DNA from: Caulobacteraceae bacterium
GTDB taxonomy: Bacteria; Pseudomonadota; Alphaproteobacteria; Caulobacterales; Caulobacteraceae
Direction of reading: 5' to 3'
Length of the DNA stretch: 39,828 nucleotides
NCBI GenBank assembly: GCA_003165275.1
Contig: PLSW01000012.1
Location: 1-39,828, forward strand
Shown here: one piece after another, positions 17,007 through 26,285 of the stretch
Numbering within the stretch: the stretch's first letter is position 1
How the letters are laid out: the number at the start of each line of letters is the position of its first letter
Program-made: the position numbers and the translations under genes
The notes under the pieces: model-generated
Database searches by the model: none
What the model was told of the DNA's origin: nothing
What the model saw: the letters and a program-made list of their open reading frames with translations, nothing else

Positions 17007-18335
17007 TTGGTGGCCCTCCACGCGCGCGTCCTGATCGTCGCCAAGGATGACGCCCTCGCCGGCCCGCTGGCCGAGGGACTGGATCGCCTCGGCTGGCGCA
17101 CGGTCACCGCCCGCGGCCCGTATGCCGCCATCGCCGCCCTGGGGGACATGGAGATCGAGGTGGCGATCATCGACGCCACCGCCAGCGTCGAAGACGCCCT
17201 TACCCTCGCGCGCCGGATGCGCGCGGCCTGCGCCCCCCGCCACCTGCCGGTGATCGCCATCGGCGTCCCCGGCCTCGGCGCCGAAGCCGCCGGCTTCGAC
17301 CTCACCCTCGCCCCGCCCCTGCATCCCGCCCAGGCGGCCCTGCGGCTGGAATCCCTCACCCGGATGACCATCGCCGAGGAGGAGTTCGAGTTGCGGGTGG
17401 AGACCTTCGGCGAGCACGGCCGCCAACTGGCCCTGCCGGACGAGGCCAGCGGAACCTATCGCGTGCTGGCCATCGGTGAGCCGGACCCGCAGTTCCTGGC
17501 CCTTTCCAACGCCCTCGCCCGCAGCGGCGCCGAGGTGGTCGGCGCCTTCACCGCCTATACCGCCTTCGACTATCTGCACGAGCGCGCCTTCGACGCGGTG
17601 GTGCTGTGGGCCGGCGAGAACCAGGCCGAGGCCCTGTCCATCGCCACCGGCATGCGCCGAAACACCAAGCTCTACCATGTACCCGCCATGCTCTATCTGC
17701 AGTCGCCGGCGCAGATCGGCCTCGCCGAGGCCTTCCACCGGGGCGTCTCCGACCTCGCGACCCCCGAGACCCCCGCCGCCGACACCGCCGGCCGGGTGAT
17801 CGAGCTGGCGCGCACCTACCGCCGCCAGAACGCGATACGACAGGCCCTGGAGAAGGCCCGCCGGTCCGGGCTGATGGACGCCGCCACCGGCCTCTTCACC
17901 CGCGACCTCTTCGCCGCCCACCTGGCGCGTCTCGTCCAGGCCTCCCGCCTGCGCAACCGGCCGCTGTCCATCTGCGTGCTGCGGGTCGCCGACCGGCCGG
18001 AGACCGCCCAGGCCCGCCGCGGCGGCTGGCTGGATCGGGCCGTGCCGCAGATCGGCTCGATGATCGGCCGCCTGGTGCGCGCCGAGGACACCGCCGCCCG
18101 GCTTGGGCCGGAGATTTTCGCCCTGGCCCTGCCCGCCACCCCCCAGGCCGCGGCCCGGGCCGCGGGCGAGCGCATCTGCGCGGTGATCGCCTGCACCGCC
18201 TTCGACGCCGGCGACCAGAAGCCGCCCTTCGTGGTCGACTTCGACATCGGCGTGGCCGAGGTCGAACCCGGCGAAAACGCCGCCCGCGCCCTTGAGCGCG
18301 CCGCGGCCAAGGCGATGCAACTCAAGGCGGGCTAG
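17007..18335 (+). CDS. popA: PopA-like Rec-Rec-GGDEF (degenerate) c-di-GMP effector/response regulator
   Basis: 442 aa; two receiver-like domains and a C-terminal GGDEF-like domain with GGEEF replaced by GPEIF (18105-18119) and an intact RxxD I-site RAED (18078-18089) five residues upstream. Confidence 0.8.
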   Translation: MVALHARVLIVAKDDALAGPLAEGLDRLGWRTVTARGPYAAIAALGDMEIEVAIIDATASVEDALTLARRMRAACAPRHLPVIAIGVPGLGAEAAGFDLTLAPPLHPAQAALRLESLTRMTIAEEEFELRVETFGEHGRQLALPDEASGTYRVLAIGEPDPQFLALSNALARSGAEVVGAFTAYTAFDYLHERAFDAVVLWAGENQAEALSIATGMRRNTKLYHVPAMLYLQSPAQIGLAEAFHRGVSDLATPETPAADTAGRVIELARTYRRQNAIRQALEKARRSGLMDAATGLFTRDLFAAHLARLVQASRLRNRPLSICVLRVADRPETAQARRGGWLDRAVPQIGSMIGRLVRAEDTAARLGPEIFALALPATPQAAARAAGERICAVIACTAFDAGDQKPPFVVDFDIGVAEVEPGENAARALERAAAKAMQLKAG

Positions 18336-18355
18336 TTCAAGCGGGGGATGGATTA

Positions 18356-18898
18356 ATGCCAGGCGGCGCGACGGGAACGGGGATCGGCCCGCAGAACATA
18401 GGCCTGCTGATCGGCATGGCGGTGGCTCTGGCCATCGTGCTGCTGCGGAACCGGCAGGCGCGGCGGCTGCGCGTCGAGATCCTCTGGATCCGCCCGGTCA
18501 TCTTCCTGGCGTTGACGGTCGCCTCACTGGTCGCCGAGCCGCCGATCCTGACGCCTCTGGCCCTGGTGATCATGGTCGTCGGTCTGGCGCTCGGCTGCGC
18601 GCTCGGCTGGCAGCGCGGCCGGCTGATGCATATCGAGGTCGATCAGGCGACGCACATGCTGCGCTCGAAGGCCTCCCCGCTGGGTCTGATCTTCATCGTC
18701 GTTCTGCTGGTCGCTCGTTTCGGCTTGCGCGCCGTCATGGCCCAGTACGCCCGTGAATGGCATCTGCCGTTTGTGGCGGTCGCCGACGCCTTCCTGCTGT
18801 TCCTGGTCGGCCTGTTGTCGGTGCAGGCCCTGGAGATGTGGCTGCGCGCCAACCGGCTGCTCACCGAGGCGCGGGCCATGCCGTCCACCTTCGACTAA
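18356..18898 (+). CDS. CcdC-like/DUF1453 membrane protein
   Basis: 180 aa, several TM segments; GCALGWQRGRLMHIEVDQATHMLRSKASPLGLIFIVVLLVARFGLR is typical of the family. Confidence 0.7.
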   Translation: MPGGATGTGIGPQNIGLLIGMAVALAIVLLRNRQARRLRVEILWIRPVIFLALTVASLVAEPPILTPLALVIMVVGLALGCALGWQRGRLMHIEVDQATHMLRSKASPLGLIFIVVLLVARFGLRAVMAQYAREWHLPFVAVADAFLLFLVGLLSVQALEMWLRANRLLTEARAMPSTFD

Positions 18899-19095
18899 CG
18901 TTTCGGCGGCCTGCGATCACGCCAACCGGATCCGCGCCTGATCCGCGGGCGCCGGATAGGGCTTGCCCCTGCACCGTGGCCGGATCGGCCGCCAGCACCC
19001 CCGCGATCGTCGGCGCCAGGGACATCGTCCGCATGCGCGCCATGGCCGCCCCCATTTTGGGCGTCCATCATCTATAGGCGGGGGCCGGGCCGGGA

Positions 19096-22000
19096 TCAGG
19101 CCGCCAGCGCGATCGCCGCCAGGTCTCCGAGGATACGTTCGGCGGCGGCGAGGCGCGCGTCGGGTTTGTCCCATTCGCCCTTGACCACGACCTTGTTGTC
19201 GGGCCGCAGGCGCCAGACGGCGGCGCGCTTCTGGATGAATGGCACCAGGCCGGCGGGATTGGCAAAATGGTCGTCCCGGAAGCTGATGACCGCGCCCTTG
19301 GGGCCGACGTCGATCTTGGCGACGTTGGCCTGGCGGCAGAGCCCCTTGATGGCGACAACCTTCAGCAGCTGACCCGCCTCCTCCGGCAGGGGTCCGAACC
19401 GGTCGATCAGTTCGGCCGCCAGGGCCTCGCGATCCTCCGGCCGTTCGGCCTCTGACAGGCGCCGGTAGAGGGCCAGGCGCACGTTCAGGTCCGGCACATA
19501 GTGTTCCGGGATCAGCACGGCCGCGCCGGTGTTGATCTGCGGCGACCAGCCCCGGGCGGCGTCGATGGCCTCGGCCCCGTGCGCCTTCAGTTCGGCGACG
19601 GCGTCCTCGAGCATCTGCTGATAGAGCTCGACGCCGATCTCCCGGATGTGGCCGGTCTGCTCCTCGCCGAGCAGATTGCCGCCGCCGCGGATGTCCAGGT
19701 CGTGGCTGGCCAGCTGGAAGCCGGCGCCCAGGCTGTCCAGGGACTGCATCACCTTCAGCCGCTTTTCCGCCGACAGGGTCAGCTGCTTCTGCGCCGGGGT
19801 GGTCAGATAGGCGTAGGCCCGCGCCTTGGAGCGGCCGACGCGGCCTCGCAGTTGGTAGAGCTGCGCCAAGCCGAACATGTCGGCCCGGTGGATGACCAGG
19901 GTGTTGGCGGTGGGGATGTCGAGGCCGGATTCGACGATGGTGGTCGACAGCAGCACGTCGTACTGGCCGTCGTAGAAGGCGCTCATCACGTCCTCCAGTT
20001 GGGTGGGCGCCATCTGGCCGTGGCCGACGACGAACTTCACCTCGGGGACCTGCTCGCGCAGGAACTTCTCGATCTCGGCCAGATCCTTGATCCGCGGCAC
20101 GACGTAGTAGGCCTGACCCCCGCGGTACTTTTCCCGCAGCAGCGCCTCGCGCACCACGACCGGGTCGTGGGGGGTGATGTAGGTGCGCACCGACAGCCGG
20201 TCCACCGGCGGTGTGGCGATGATCGACATCTCCCGAATGCCGGACAGGGCCATCTGCAGGGTCCGCGGAATCGGCGTCGCCGAGAGGGTCAGCATGTGAA
20301 CCTCGGCCCGCAGCGCCTTCAGCGCCTCCTTGTGCTTGACCCCGAAGTGCTGCTCCTCGTCGACCACGACCAGCCCCAAGTCGGCGAAGCCCACCTGTTT
20401 GGACAGCACCGCATGGGTGCCGATGACAACCTCGACCTCACCCTTCTTCAGCGCCTCGCGGGTCTCGTTGGCCTCCTGGGTCGGGACCAGGCGCGACAGG
20501 CGGCGCACCTTGACCGGCCAGCCGTGGAAGCGTTCGACGAAGGTCTTGTAGTGCTGGCGGGCCAGGAGGGTAGTCGGACAGACCACGGCCACCTGCTTGC
20601 CGCTCATGGCCACGACGAAGGCGGCGCGCAAAGCGACCTCGGTCTTGCCGAAGCCCACGTCGCCGCAAATCAGCCGGTCCATCGGCTTGCCGGAGGCGAG
20701 GTCGCCCAGCACGTCGCCGATGCTGTTGAGCTGGTCCTCGGTCTCCTCGTAGGGGAAGCGGGCGCAGAACTCGTCGTAGAGACCGGCGGGCGGGTCGATC
20801 TCGCCGGTGGACTTGAGCAGGCGAGCGGCGGCGATGGCGATGAGGCCCTCGGCCATCTCGCGCAGCCGCTCTTTCGCCTTCGCCTTGCGCGCCTGCCAAG
20901 CCGCGCCGCCGAGGCGGTCGAGCTGCACCCCCTCGACCTCTGCGCCGTAGCGGGTCAGCAGGTCGATGTTCTCCACCGGGAGATAGAGTTTGGAGTCGCC
21001 CCCGTATTCGATCTCCAGACAGTCGTGGTCGGCCTCCTGGATCTCCAGGGTCTTCAGCCCGAGATAGCGGCCGATGCCGTGGTCGATGTGGACCACAAGA
21101 TCGCCAGGGGTGAGCGACGAGGCCTCGGCCAGGAAGTTCTGCGCCCGGCGACGCCGGCGAGGCCGCGCCAGCCGATCGCCCAGGATGTCGGTCTCGGAGA
21201 TAACCGCCAGGCTGTCGGTCTCGAAACCGGTGTCCAGGGGCAGCACCACCCGCTGCGGCTTCTTCGGATCCGCCGCCTTGGCCGCCTGCCAGTAGGGCGC
21301 GAAGGCGATGTTGTTCAGGCCGTGATCGGCCAGCATGGCGCCGAGGCGTTCCGAAGAGCCCTCGGACCAGGACGCCAGCAGCACCCGCTTGCCGGCGGCG
21401 GCCAATGTCTTGGCGTGGTCGGCGGTGGCCTCGAACAGGTTGACGCTGTCCTGCGCGCGTTCTGCGGAGAAGTTGCGCCCCATGCGCGCACCCATGTCGA
21501 TGACATGGACGCCCGCGTCGCTCTGGAAGGGGGTGAACTTGCGCGACGGCCGCGCGGCCACCCGGCGGTCCCACTCCTCCGCGGTCAGATAGAGGGTGTC
21601 GGGAGCCAGGGCATGGTAGCCGGCCCGGCCCTTTCCGTTCTCGGTGCGCGCCTGGTAGGCGTCGAGCACCATGGCCAGCCGCTCATCCCGCGCCTCGGAC
21701 GCCAGATGGTCGACGCCGATCAGGGCCTGGTCCGGCAGATAGTCGAACAGGGTCTCCAGCCGGCCATAGAGCAGCGGCAGGAAGTGCTCCAGCCCCGCCC
21801 GCCGTCCGCCCGCGCTGACGGCCTCGTAGAGGGCGTCGTCCCCGGGCGATCCGAAGGCGGCTACATAGCCCTTGCGGAAGCTGGCGATGCTGTCCGGATC
21901 GAGCAGGGCCTCGGACACCGGCAACAGGTCGAAGGCCTTCAGCTGCTTGGTGGAGCGCTGGGTGAGGGGATCGAAGGCGCGGATCGATTCCAGGGTGTCC

Positions 22001-22572
22001 CCGAAGAGGTCCAGCCGAACCGGCTCCTCGGCGCCCGGCGGAAAGACGTCAATCACCCCGCCGCGGATGGCGAATTCGCCGCGTTCAGAGACGGTGGACG
22101 CCCGCTGATAGCCGTTGACGGCGAAATACCGCTCCAGGTCGGCGACGTTCACGTCCTGGCCGGTGCGGGCGGAATAGCCGGCCCGGCGGACCACCTCCCG
22201 CGGCGGCACGCGCTGGAGCAGGGCCGGCGCCTGGGTGACCAGCAGGCTGGGACCCTTGCGCGGCTCGGCGGAGGCGAGCCGGGCCAGGGTGGTCATCCGG
22301 CGGGCGGCGACGCCGGCGGATGGGCCCATGCGGTCGTAGGGTAGGCAGTCCCACGACGGAAAGTGGATCACCTCCACCTCCGGGGCGAAGAAGCGGAAGG
22401 CGTCGATGAAGGCCGAGGCGCGGGTCCCGTCCCGGGCCGCGAACACCGACAGGCCGCCCCGCGCGCGGACAATGTCCGCCATCAACAGGGCGTCATACCC
22501 CTCCGGCGCGCCGGTGAGCTCCAGCCCGTCGTGGGACTGGGCGATGGTCTTCAGGTCGGACGGTTGAGCCAC
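19096..22572 (-). CDS. mfd: Transcription-repair coupling factor
   Basis: 1158 aa; [80 protein letters not shown]. Confidence 0.98.
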   Translation of the reverse strand: MAQPSDLKTIAQSHDGLELTGAPEGYDALLMADIVRARGGLSVFAARDGTRASAFIDAFRFFAPEVEVIHFPSWDCLPYDRMGPSAGVAARRMTTLARLASAEPRKGPSLLVTQAPALLQRVPPREVVRRAGYSARTGQDVNVADLERYFAVNGYQRASTVSERGEFAIRGGVIDVFPPGAEEPVRLDLFGDTLESIRAFDPLTQRSTKQLKAFDLLPVSEALLDPDSIASFRKGYVAAFGSPGDDALYEAVSAGGRRAGLEHFLPLLYGRLETLFDYLPDQALIGVDHLASEARDERLAMVLDAYQARTENGKGRAGYHALAPDTLYLTAEEWDRRVAARPSRKFTPFQSDAGVHVIDMGARMGRNFSAERAQDSVNLFEATADHAKTLAAAGKRVLLASWSEGSSERLGAMLADHGLNNIAFAPYWQAAKAADPKKPQRVVLPLDTGFETDSLAVISETDILGDRLARPRRRRRAQNFLAEASSLTPGDLVVHIDHGIGRYLGLKTLEIQEADHDCLEIEYGGDSKLYLPVENIDLLTRYGAEVEGVQLDRLGGAAWQARKAKAKERLREMAEGLIAIAAARLLKSTGEIDPPAGLYDEFCARFPYEETEDQLNSIGDVLGDLASGKPMDRLICGDVGFGKTEVALRAAFVVAMSGKQVAVVCPTTLLARQHYKTFVERFHGWPVKVRRLSRLVPTQEANETREALKKGEVEVVIGTHAVLSKQVGFADLGLVVVDEEQHFGVKHKEALKALRAEVHMLTLSATPIPRTLQMALSGIREMSIIATPPVDRLSVRTYITPHDPVVVREALLREKYRGGQAYYVVPRIKDLAEIEKFLREQVPEVKFVVGHGQMAPTQLEDVMSAFYDGQYDVLLSTTIVESGLDIPTANTLVIHRADMFGLAQLYQLRGRVGRSKARAYAYLTTPAQKQLTLSAEKRLKVMQSLDSLGAGFQLASHDLDIRGGGNLLGEEQTGHIREIGVELYQQMLEDAVAELKAHGAEAIDAARGWSPQINTGAAVLIPEHYVPDLNVRLALYRRLSEAERPEDREALAAELIDRFGPLPEEAGQLLKVVAIKGLCRQANVAKIDVGPKGAVISFRDDHFANPAGLVPFIQKRAAVWRLRPDNKVVVKGEWDKPDARLAAAERILGDLAAIALAA

Positions 22573-22580
22573 CTGAACTC

Positions 22581-22865
22581 CTAGGCGCCGAGATTGTCCC
22601 CGCGCGCGGCGGGCAATTGCAGATGGAAGACGCGCAGCGCCTCGAGGAGGTCCCCCTGAAACGCGGCGGGCGCGGTTTCATGGCCGACGATCCAGGCGTA
22701 GACGTCGTGGTCCTCCTGATCCAGTAAAGCCTCGAAGGCGTCCAGCTGCGCCGGGGTCAAGGTGGCGAGCCGGGCGTCGGCGAAGCCGCCGAGGATGAGG
22801 TCGGCCTCGCGGAAGCCGCGGCGCCAGGCGCGGAAACGAAGCTTGTTGAGGCGGGGGTCGGTCAT
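22581..22865 (-). CDS. sdhE: Succinate dehydrogenase assembly factor 2 (FAD assembly factor)
   Basis: 94 aa; RLNKLRFRAWRRGFREADLILGGFAD (RGxxE-type motif) and DHDVYAWIVG. Confidence 0.93.
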   Translation of the reverse strand: MTDPRLNKLRFRAWRRGFREADLILGGFADARLATLTPAQLDAFEALLDQEDHDVYAWIVGHETAPAAFQGDLLEALRVFHLQLPAARGDNLGA

Positions 22866-22912
22866 GGGAAGCGCGCATATAGAACGCCCGCGCGTCCGCC
22901 GCCACCCGCGCT

Positions 22913-25000
22913 ATGCTACGCGCGATGCGACCTGAGATTCTATTTCCCCTCTTCGCCCCCTCGTCCTCCCTCAAGGGGGTGGGTCCGAAGATCGCGCCCC
23001 TGGTGGACAAGCTCGCCGGTCCGCTGGTGCGCGACCTGATCTTTCTCGCCCCGCAATCCCTTGTCCACCGGGCCCTGACCACGGTCAGCGCCGCCGAAGA
23101 GGGGCAGACCGGCACCTTCCTGGTCTCCATCGACGCCCACTTCGGCTCGGCGAGACCCGGCCAGCCCTACCGCATCCGCACCTTCGACGGCACCGGCTTC
23201 CTGACCCTGGCCTGGTTCAAGGGCGGCGGCCAGCACATGGTCCAGCAGCACCCGGTCGGGGCGCGGCGAGTGGTGAGCGGGCGGCTGGAGCGATTCGGCG
23301 GCGAGCTGCAGATGGCCCACCCCGACTATCTGCTCGCCGAGGACCAGGCGGAGAAGATCCCCCAGGAGGAGCCGATCTATGCCGCCACCGCCGGCCTTCC
23401 CGCCCGCACGGTGCGGCGCCTGGCCCTGGAGGCCCTGGCCCGGGCGCCGGAACTGCCGGAATGGCAGGACCCGGCGTGGCTGGCCCGGGAGCGGTTTCCG
23501 GCCTGGCGCCAGGCCCTGGAGCGGCTGCACGCCCCCACTTCCCAGGCGGACCTATCCCTTGATGCGCCGCATCGCCGGCGGCTCGCCTATGACGAACTCT
23601 TCGCCCACCAGCTGGCCCTGGCCCAGCGCAAGGCCGCGCGGCGGGTGCATGCGGCGCCGGCCATCCCGCCCAGCCCCCTCGCCGATAAGGTCGAGGCCGC
23701 CCTGCCCTTCCGCCTCACCGGCGCCCAGGCGCGGGCGATCAGCGAAATCCGTTCCGACCTGGCGTCGGCCGAGCGCATGTCGCGGCTACTGCAGGGGGAT
23801 GTGGGCGCCGGCAAGACCGTCGTCGCCCTGCTGGCCATGGCCGACGTGGCGGCCGCCGGCTACCAGTCGGCGCTGATGGCGCCGACGGAGATCCTGGCGC
23901 GCCAGCACTTCGAGACCCTCGCCGGCCCGCTCCGCGCCCAGGGCCTGACCCCGGTCCTGCTCACCGGCCGCGACAAGGGCGCTGGCCGCGCGGAAAAGCT
24001 GCGGGCCCTGATCGGCGGCGAGGCGGCGGTGGCCGTCGGCACCCACGCCCTCTTCCAGGACGACGTCGCCTTCCGCGCCCTGGCCCTGGCGGTGATCGAC
24101 GAGCAACACCGGTTCGGCGTCTCCGAACGCCAGCGTCTGCAGGAAATGGGCCGCTCCACCCACCTGCTGGCCATGTCGGCCACCCCGATCCCGCGCACCC
24201 TGGAGCTAACCGTCTACGGCGACCTCGACGTCTCCCGCCTCGACGAAAAGCCCCCCGGCCGCAAGCCGGTGGCCACCCGGGCCGTGCCCATGCCCCGCCA
24301 GGCCGAGGTCGTGGCCCGGCTGGCAGAGGCGGTGAACACTGGCGCCCAGGCCTTCTGGATCTGCCCGCTGGTGGCGGAGTCCGAGCTCAGCGACCTCGCC
24401 GCCGCCGAGCTGCGCTGGGCGGACCTGCGCAAGACCATCGGCCCCGGCGTGGGTCTGGTCCACGGCCGTTTGAGCGCGGGGGAGAAGGACGCGGTGATGT
24501 CCGACTTCGTCGACGGCCGGCTCAGCGTGCTGGTGGCCACCACGGTGGTCGAGGTGGGGGTCGACGTGCCCAACGCCTCGATCATGGTCATCGAACAGGC
24601 CGAACGCTTCGGCCTCGCCCAGTTGCACCAGCTGCGCGGCCGGGTCGGGCGCGGATCGCGGGAGAGCAGCTGCGTGCTGCTCTACGATCCGCCCCTTAGC
24701 CAGGCCGGTCAGGCGCGGCTGGACGTCCTGCGCCGGACCGACGACGGCTTCGTCATCGCCGAAAAGGACCTGGAACTGCGCGGCGGCGGCGACCCCTTGG
24801 GCCTGAAGCAGAGCGGCTTTCCCGCCTATCGCTTGGCGGACCCAATCGCCCACCGCGACCTCATCGCCGCGGCGGCCGATGACGCCCGGCTGGTGTTGGG
24901 CCGCGACCCCAGCCTCGCCAGCGCGCGCGGTCAGGCCGTGCGCATATTGCAGGCCCTGTTCGATTGGCGGGCGAGCGGACCGATCAACGACGCCGGGTGA
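22913..25000 (+). CDS. recG: ATP-dependent DNA helicase RecG
   Basis: 695 aa; [73 protein letters not shown]. Confidence 0.97.
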   Translation: MLRAMRPEILFPLFAPSSSLKGVGPKIAPLVDKLAGPLVRDLIFLAPQSLVHRALTTVSAAEEGQTGTFLVSIDAHFGSARPGQPYRIRTFDGTGFLTLAWFKGGGQHMVQQHPVGARRVVSGRLERFGGELQMAHPDYLLAEDQAEKIPQEEPIYAATAGLPARTVRRLALEALARAPELPEWQDPAWLARERFPAWRQALERLHAPTSQADLSLDAPHRRRLAYDELFAHQLALAQRKAARRVHAAPAIPPSPLADKVEAALPFRLTGAQARAISEIRSDLASAERMSRLLQGDVGAGKTVVALLAMADVAAAGYQSALMAPTEILARQHFETLAGPLRAQGLTPVLLTGRDKGAGRAEKLRALIGGEAAVAVGTHALFQDDVAFRALALAVIDEQHRFGVSERQRLQEMGRSTHLLAMSATPIPRTLELTVYGDLDVSRLDEKPPGRKPVATRAVPMPRQAEVVARLAEAVNTGAQAFWICPLVAESELSDLAAAELRWADLRKTIGPGVGLVHGRLSAGEKDAVMSDFVDGRLSVLVATTVVEVGVDVPNASIMVIEQAERFGLAQLHQLRGRVGRGSRESSCVLLYDPPLSQAGQARLDVLRRTDDGFVIAEKDLELRGGGDPLGLKQSGFPAYRLADPIAHRDLIAAAADDARLVLGRDPSLASARGQAVRILQALFDWRASGPINDAG

Positions 25001-25011
25001 AGCGGCGCGCC

Positions 25012-26061
25012 TCAGGCGGCCGGCGGCGCGACAGCGGCTAAGGGTTTGCGCCTGGGGGGCCGCACGCGCTTCCACGCTGTTCTCAGCCGTTTGCCCAGCG
25101 GCGCGAAATGAACGCTTTCGTGGAGAATTTCGTCCACCGGCGCGGCGTCGATTGGCGCAAGGCCCGCGATGATATCGCTGAGGCGGGCAAAGATATTGTA
25201 GCGCTCCAGGACGGCAACGCGCGCCTGGCCGATGGCCGCCCACTGGGATGGCGTCACCGGCGCGTCCAGCGCCGCCACCACACGGTCGACCGCGTCCGTG
25301 GCGTAGATGTCAAACCGCCGCAGCGCCTCGGCCGGAAAGAAACCCTCAATGTTCTGACAGCCGGAGAAGATCGGCATCGACCAGCCCAGGTAGGCGTCCG
25401 TCAGTTTTTCGGTGAAGAAGTTGTCCTCGTCGTTGTTCTCGACGACCAGGTGGTGCGTGTAGGGCAGGATGGCGTCCGCCTTGTCCCCAATGGGCTTCAG
25501 TCCCTGCCCGTAGCGGATGAGCCGGTCGCCCAGGCGCCCGCCGAGGGCCTCGGTGAATTCCACGCGCACCCGGTGCTTTCTCAGCTGGGTCTTCATGGAA
25601 ACCACGGCCGACAGCGCGTGGGTCTTCTCGCCCCTCGCCAGGGCTGCAAGGGCATCGAAGTCGTAACGGCAGGGGAAGGGCCGCTGGCTGCTCAACATGT
25701 CCAAGCCGAAAGACCACGGCAGGCCCACGTCGGTCTGGATCTGAATTCCAGTGAATCCCGGTGTCGGCATGGGCGACAGCATCACGCCGAACTGGTTCAG
25801 GTAGCGTGGGCTGTAGATTTTGAAGTCGGACGGCTCGCTGATGACGATAATCCGCCGCGCCTTCGGAACCGTCGTGCGGACGCTGGCCCGCAGTTCGTCA
25901 TAGACCACCAGCCAGTGGGCGTCGTCGGCGCCGGAGTTGAAACTATAACGCCACCGACCCCAATCGCCGCTGCCCTTCGGCGTCTGGCGCAACCAAGGCG
26001 AGGCGTCGTGCACCGTGAACAGCGCGATTCGCTTTGAGGGGTCCAAGTTAGAGGGCGTCAC
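25012..26061 (-). CDS. Glycosyltransferase family 10 (fucosyltransferase-like) protein
   Basis: C-terminal LVVENNDEDNFFTEKLTDAYLGWSMPIFSGCQNIEGFFP matches the GT10 FExS..dYiTEKl.dal..g.vPiy.G pattern. Confidence 0.75.
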   Translation of the reverse strand: MTPSNLDPSKRIALFTVHDASPWLRQTPKGSGDWGRWRYSFNSGADDAHWLVVYDELRASVRTTVPKARRIIVISEPSDFKIYSPRYLNQFGVMLSPMPTPGFTGIQIQTDVGLPWSFGLDMLSSQRPFPCRYDFDALAALARGEKTHALSAVVSMKTQLRKHRVRVEFTEALGGRLGDRLIRYGQGLKPIGDKADAILPYTHHLVVENNDEDNFFTEKLTDAYLGWSMPIFSGCQNIEGFFPAEALRRFDIYATDAVDRVVAALDAPVTPSQWAAIGQARVAVLERYNIFARLSDIIAGLAPIDAAPVDEILHESVHFAPLGKRLRTAWKRVRPPRRKPLAAVAPPAA

Positions 26062-26159
26062 GAAGCGATCCTTGTGAAGCCGTCACCGCGCCCCGATCCC
26101 TTATCAGGCCGGTGTCGAGCCGGTGCGGATCGTTGCTATGGCATGGGCCGCCCGGGCGC

Positions 26160-26180
26160 CGCAACATCGGGTATGTTGCG
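26160..26180. promoter_or_regulatory. Perfect inverted repeat CGCAACAT-CGGGT-ATGTTGCG upstream of the GT10-like gene
   Basis: 8-bp arms with 5-nt spacer, 99 bp upstream of the GT10-like start codon. Confidence 0.45.
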
Positions 26181-26285
26181 TCATCAAGGACGAAGTCCAA
26201 TTGGCCGAGACCTTCCACGACTTCGTCTCGGCCGACTCCGACGACCTGAACGACATCGGCCGGATCAAGATCGAACGGGCGACGG

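Noticed and set aside
16797-18320. 507-aa minus-strand ORF antisense to popA-like gene
   Set aside because: Glycine/histidine-rich shadow translation with no domains; the opposite strand encodes a clear Rec-Rec-GGDEF protein.
19501-22344. 947-aa + strand ORF antisense to mfd
   Set aside because: Low-complexity G/R/Q/H/V-rich shadow ORF from high-GC codon bias; mfd on the other strand has every helicase motif.
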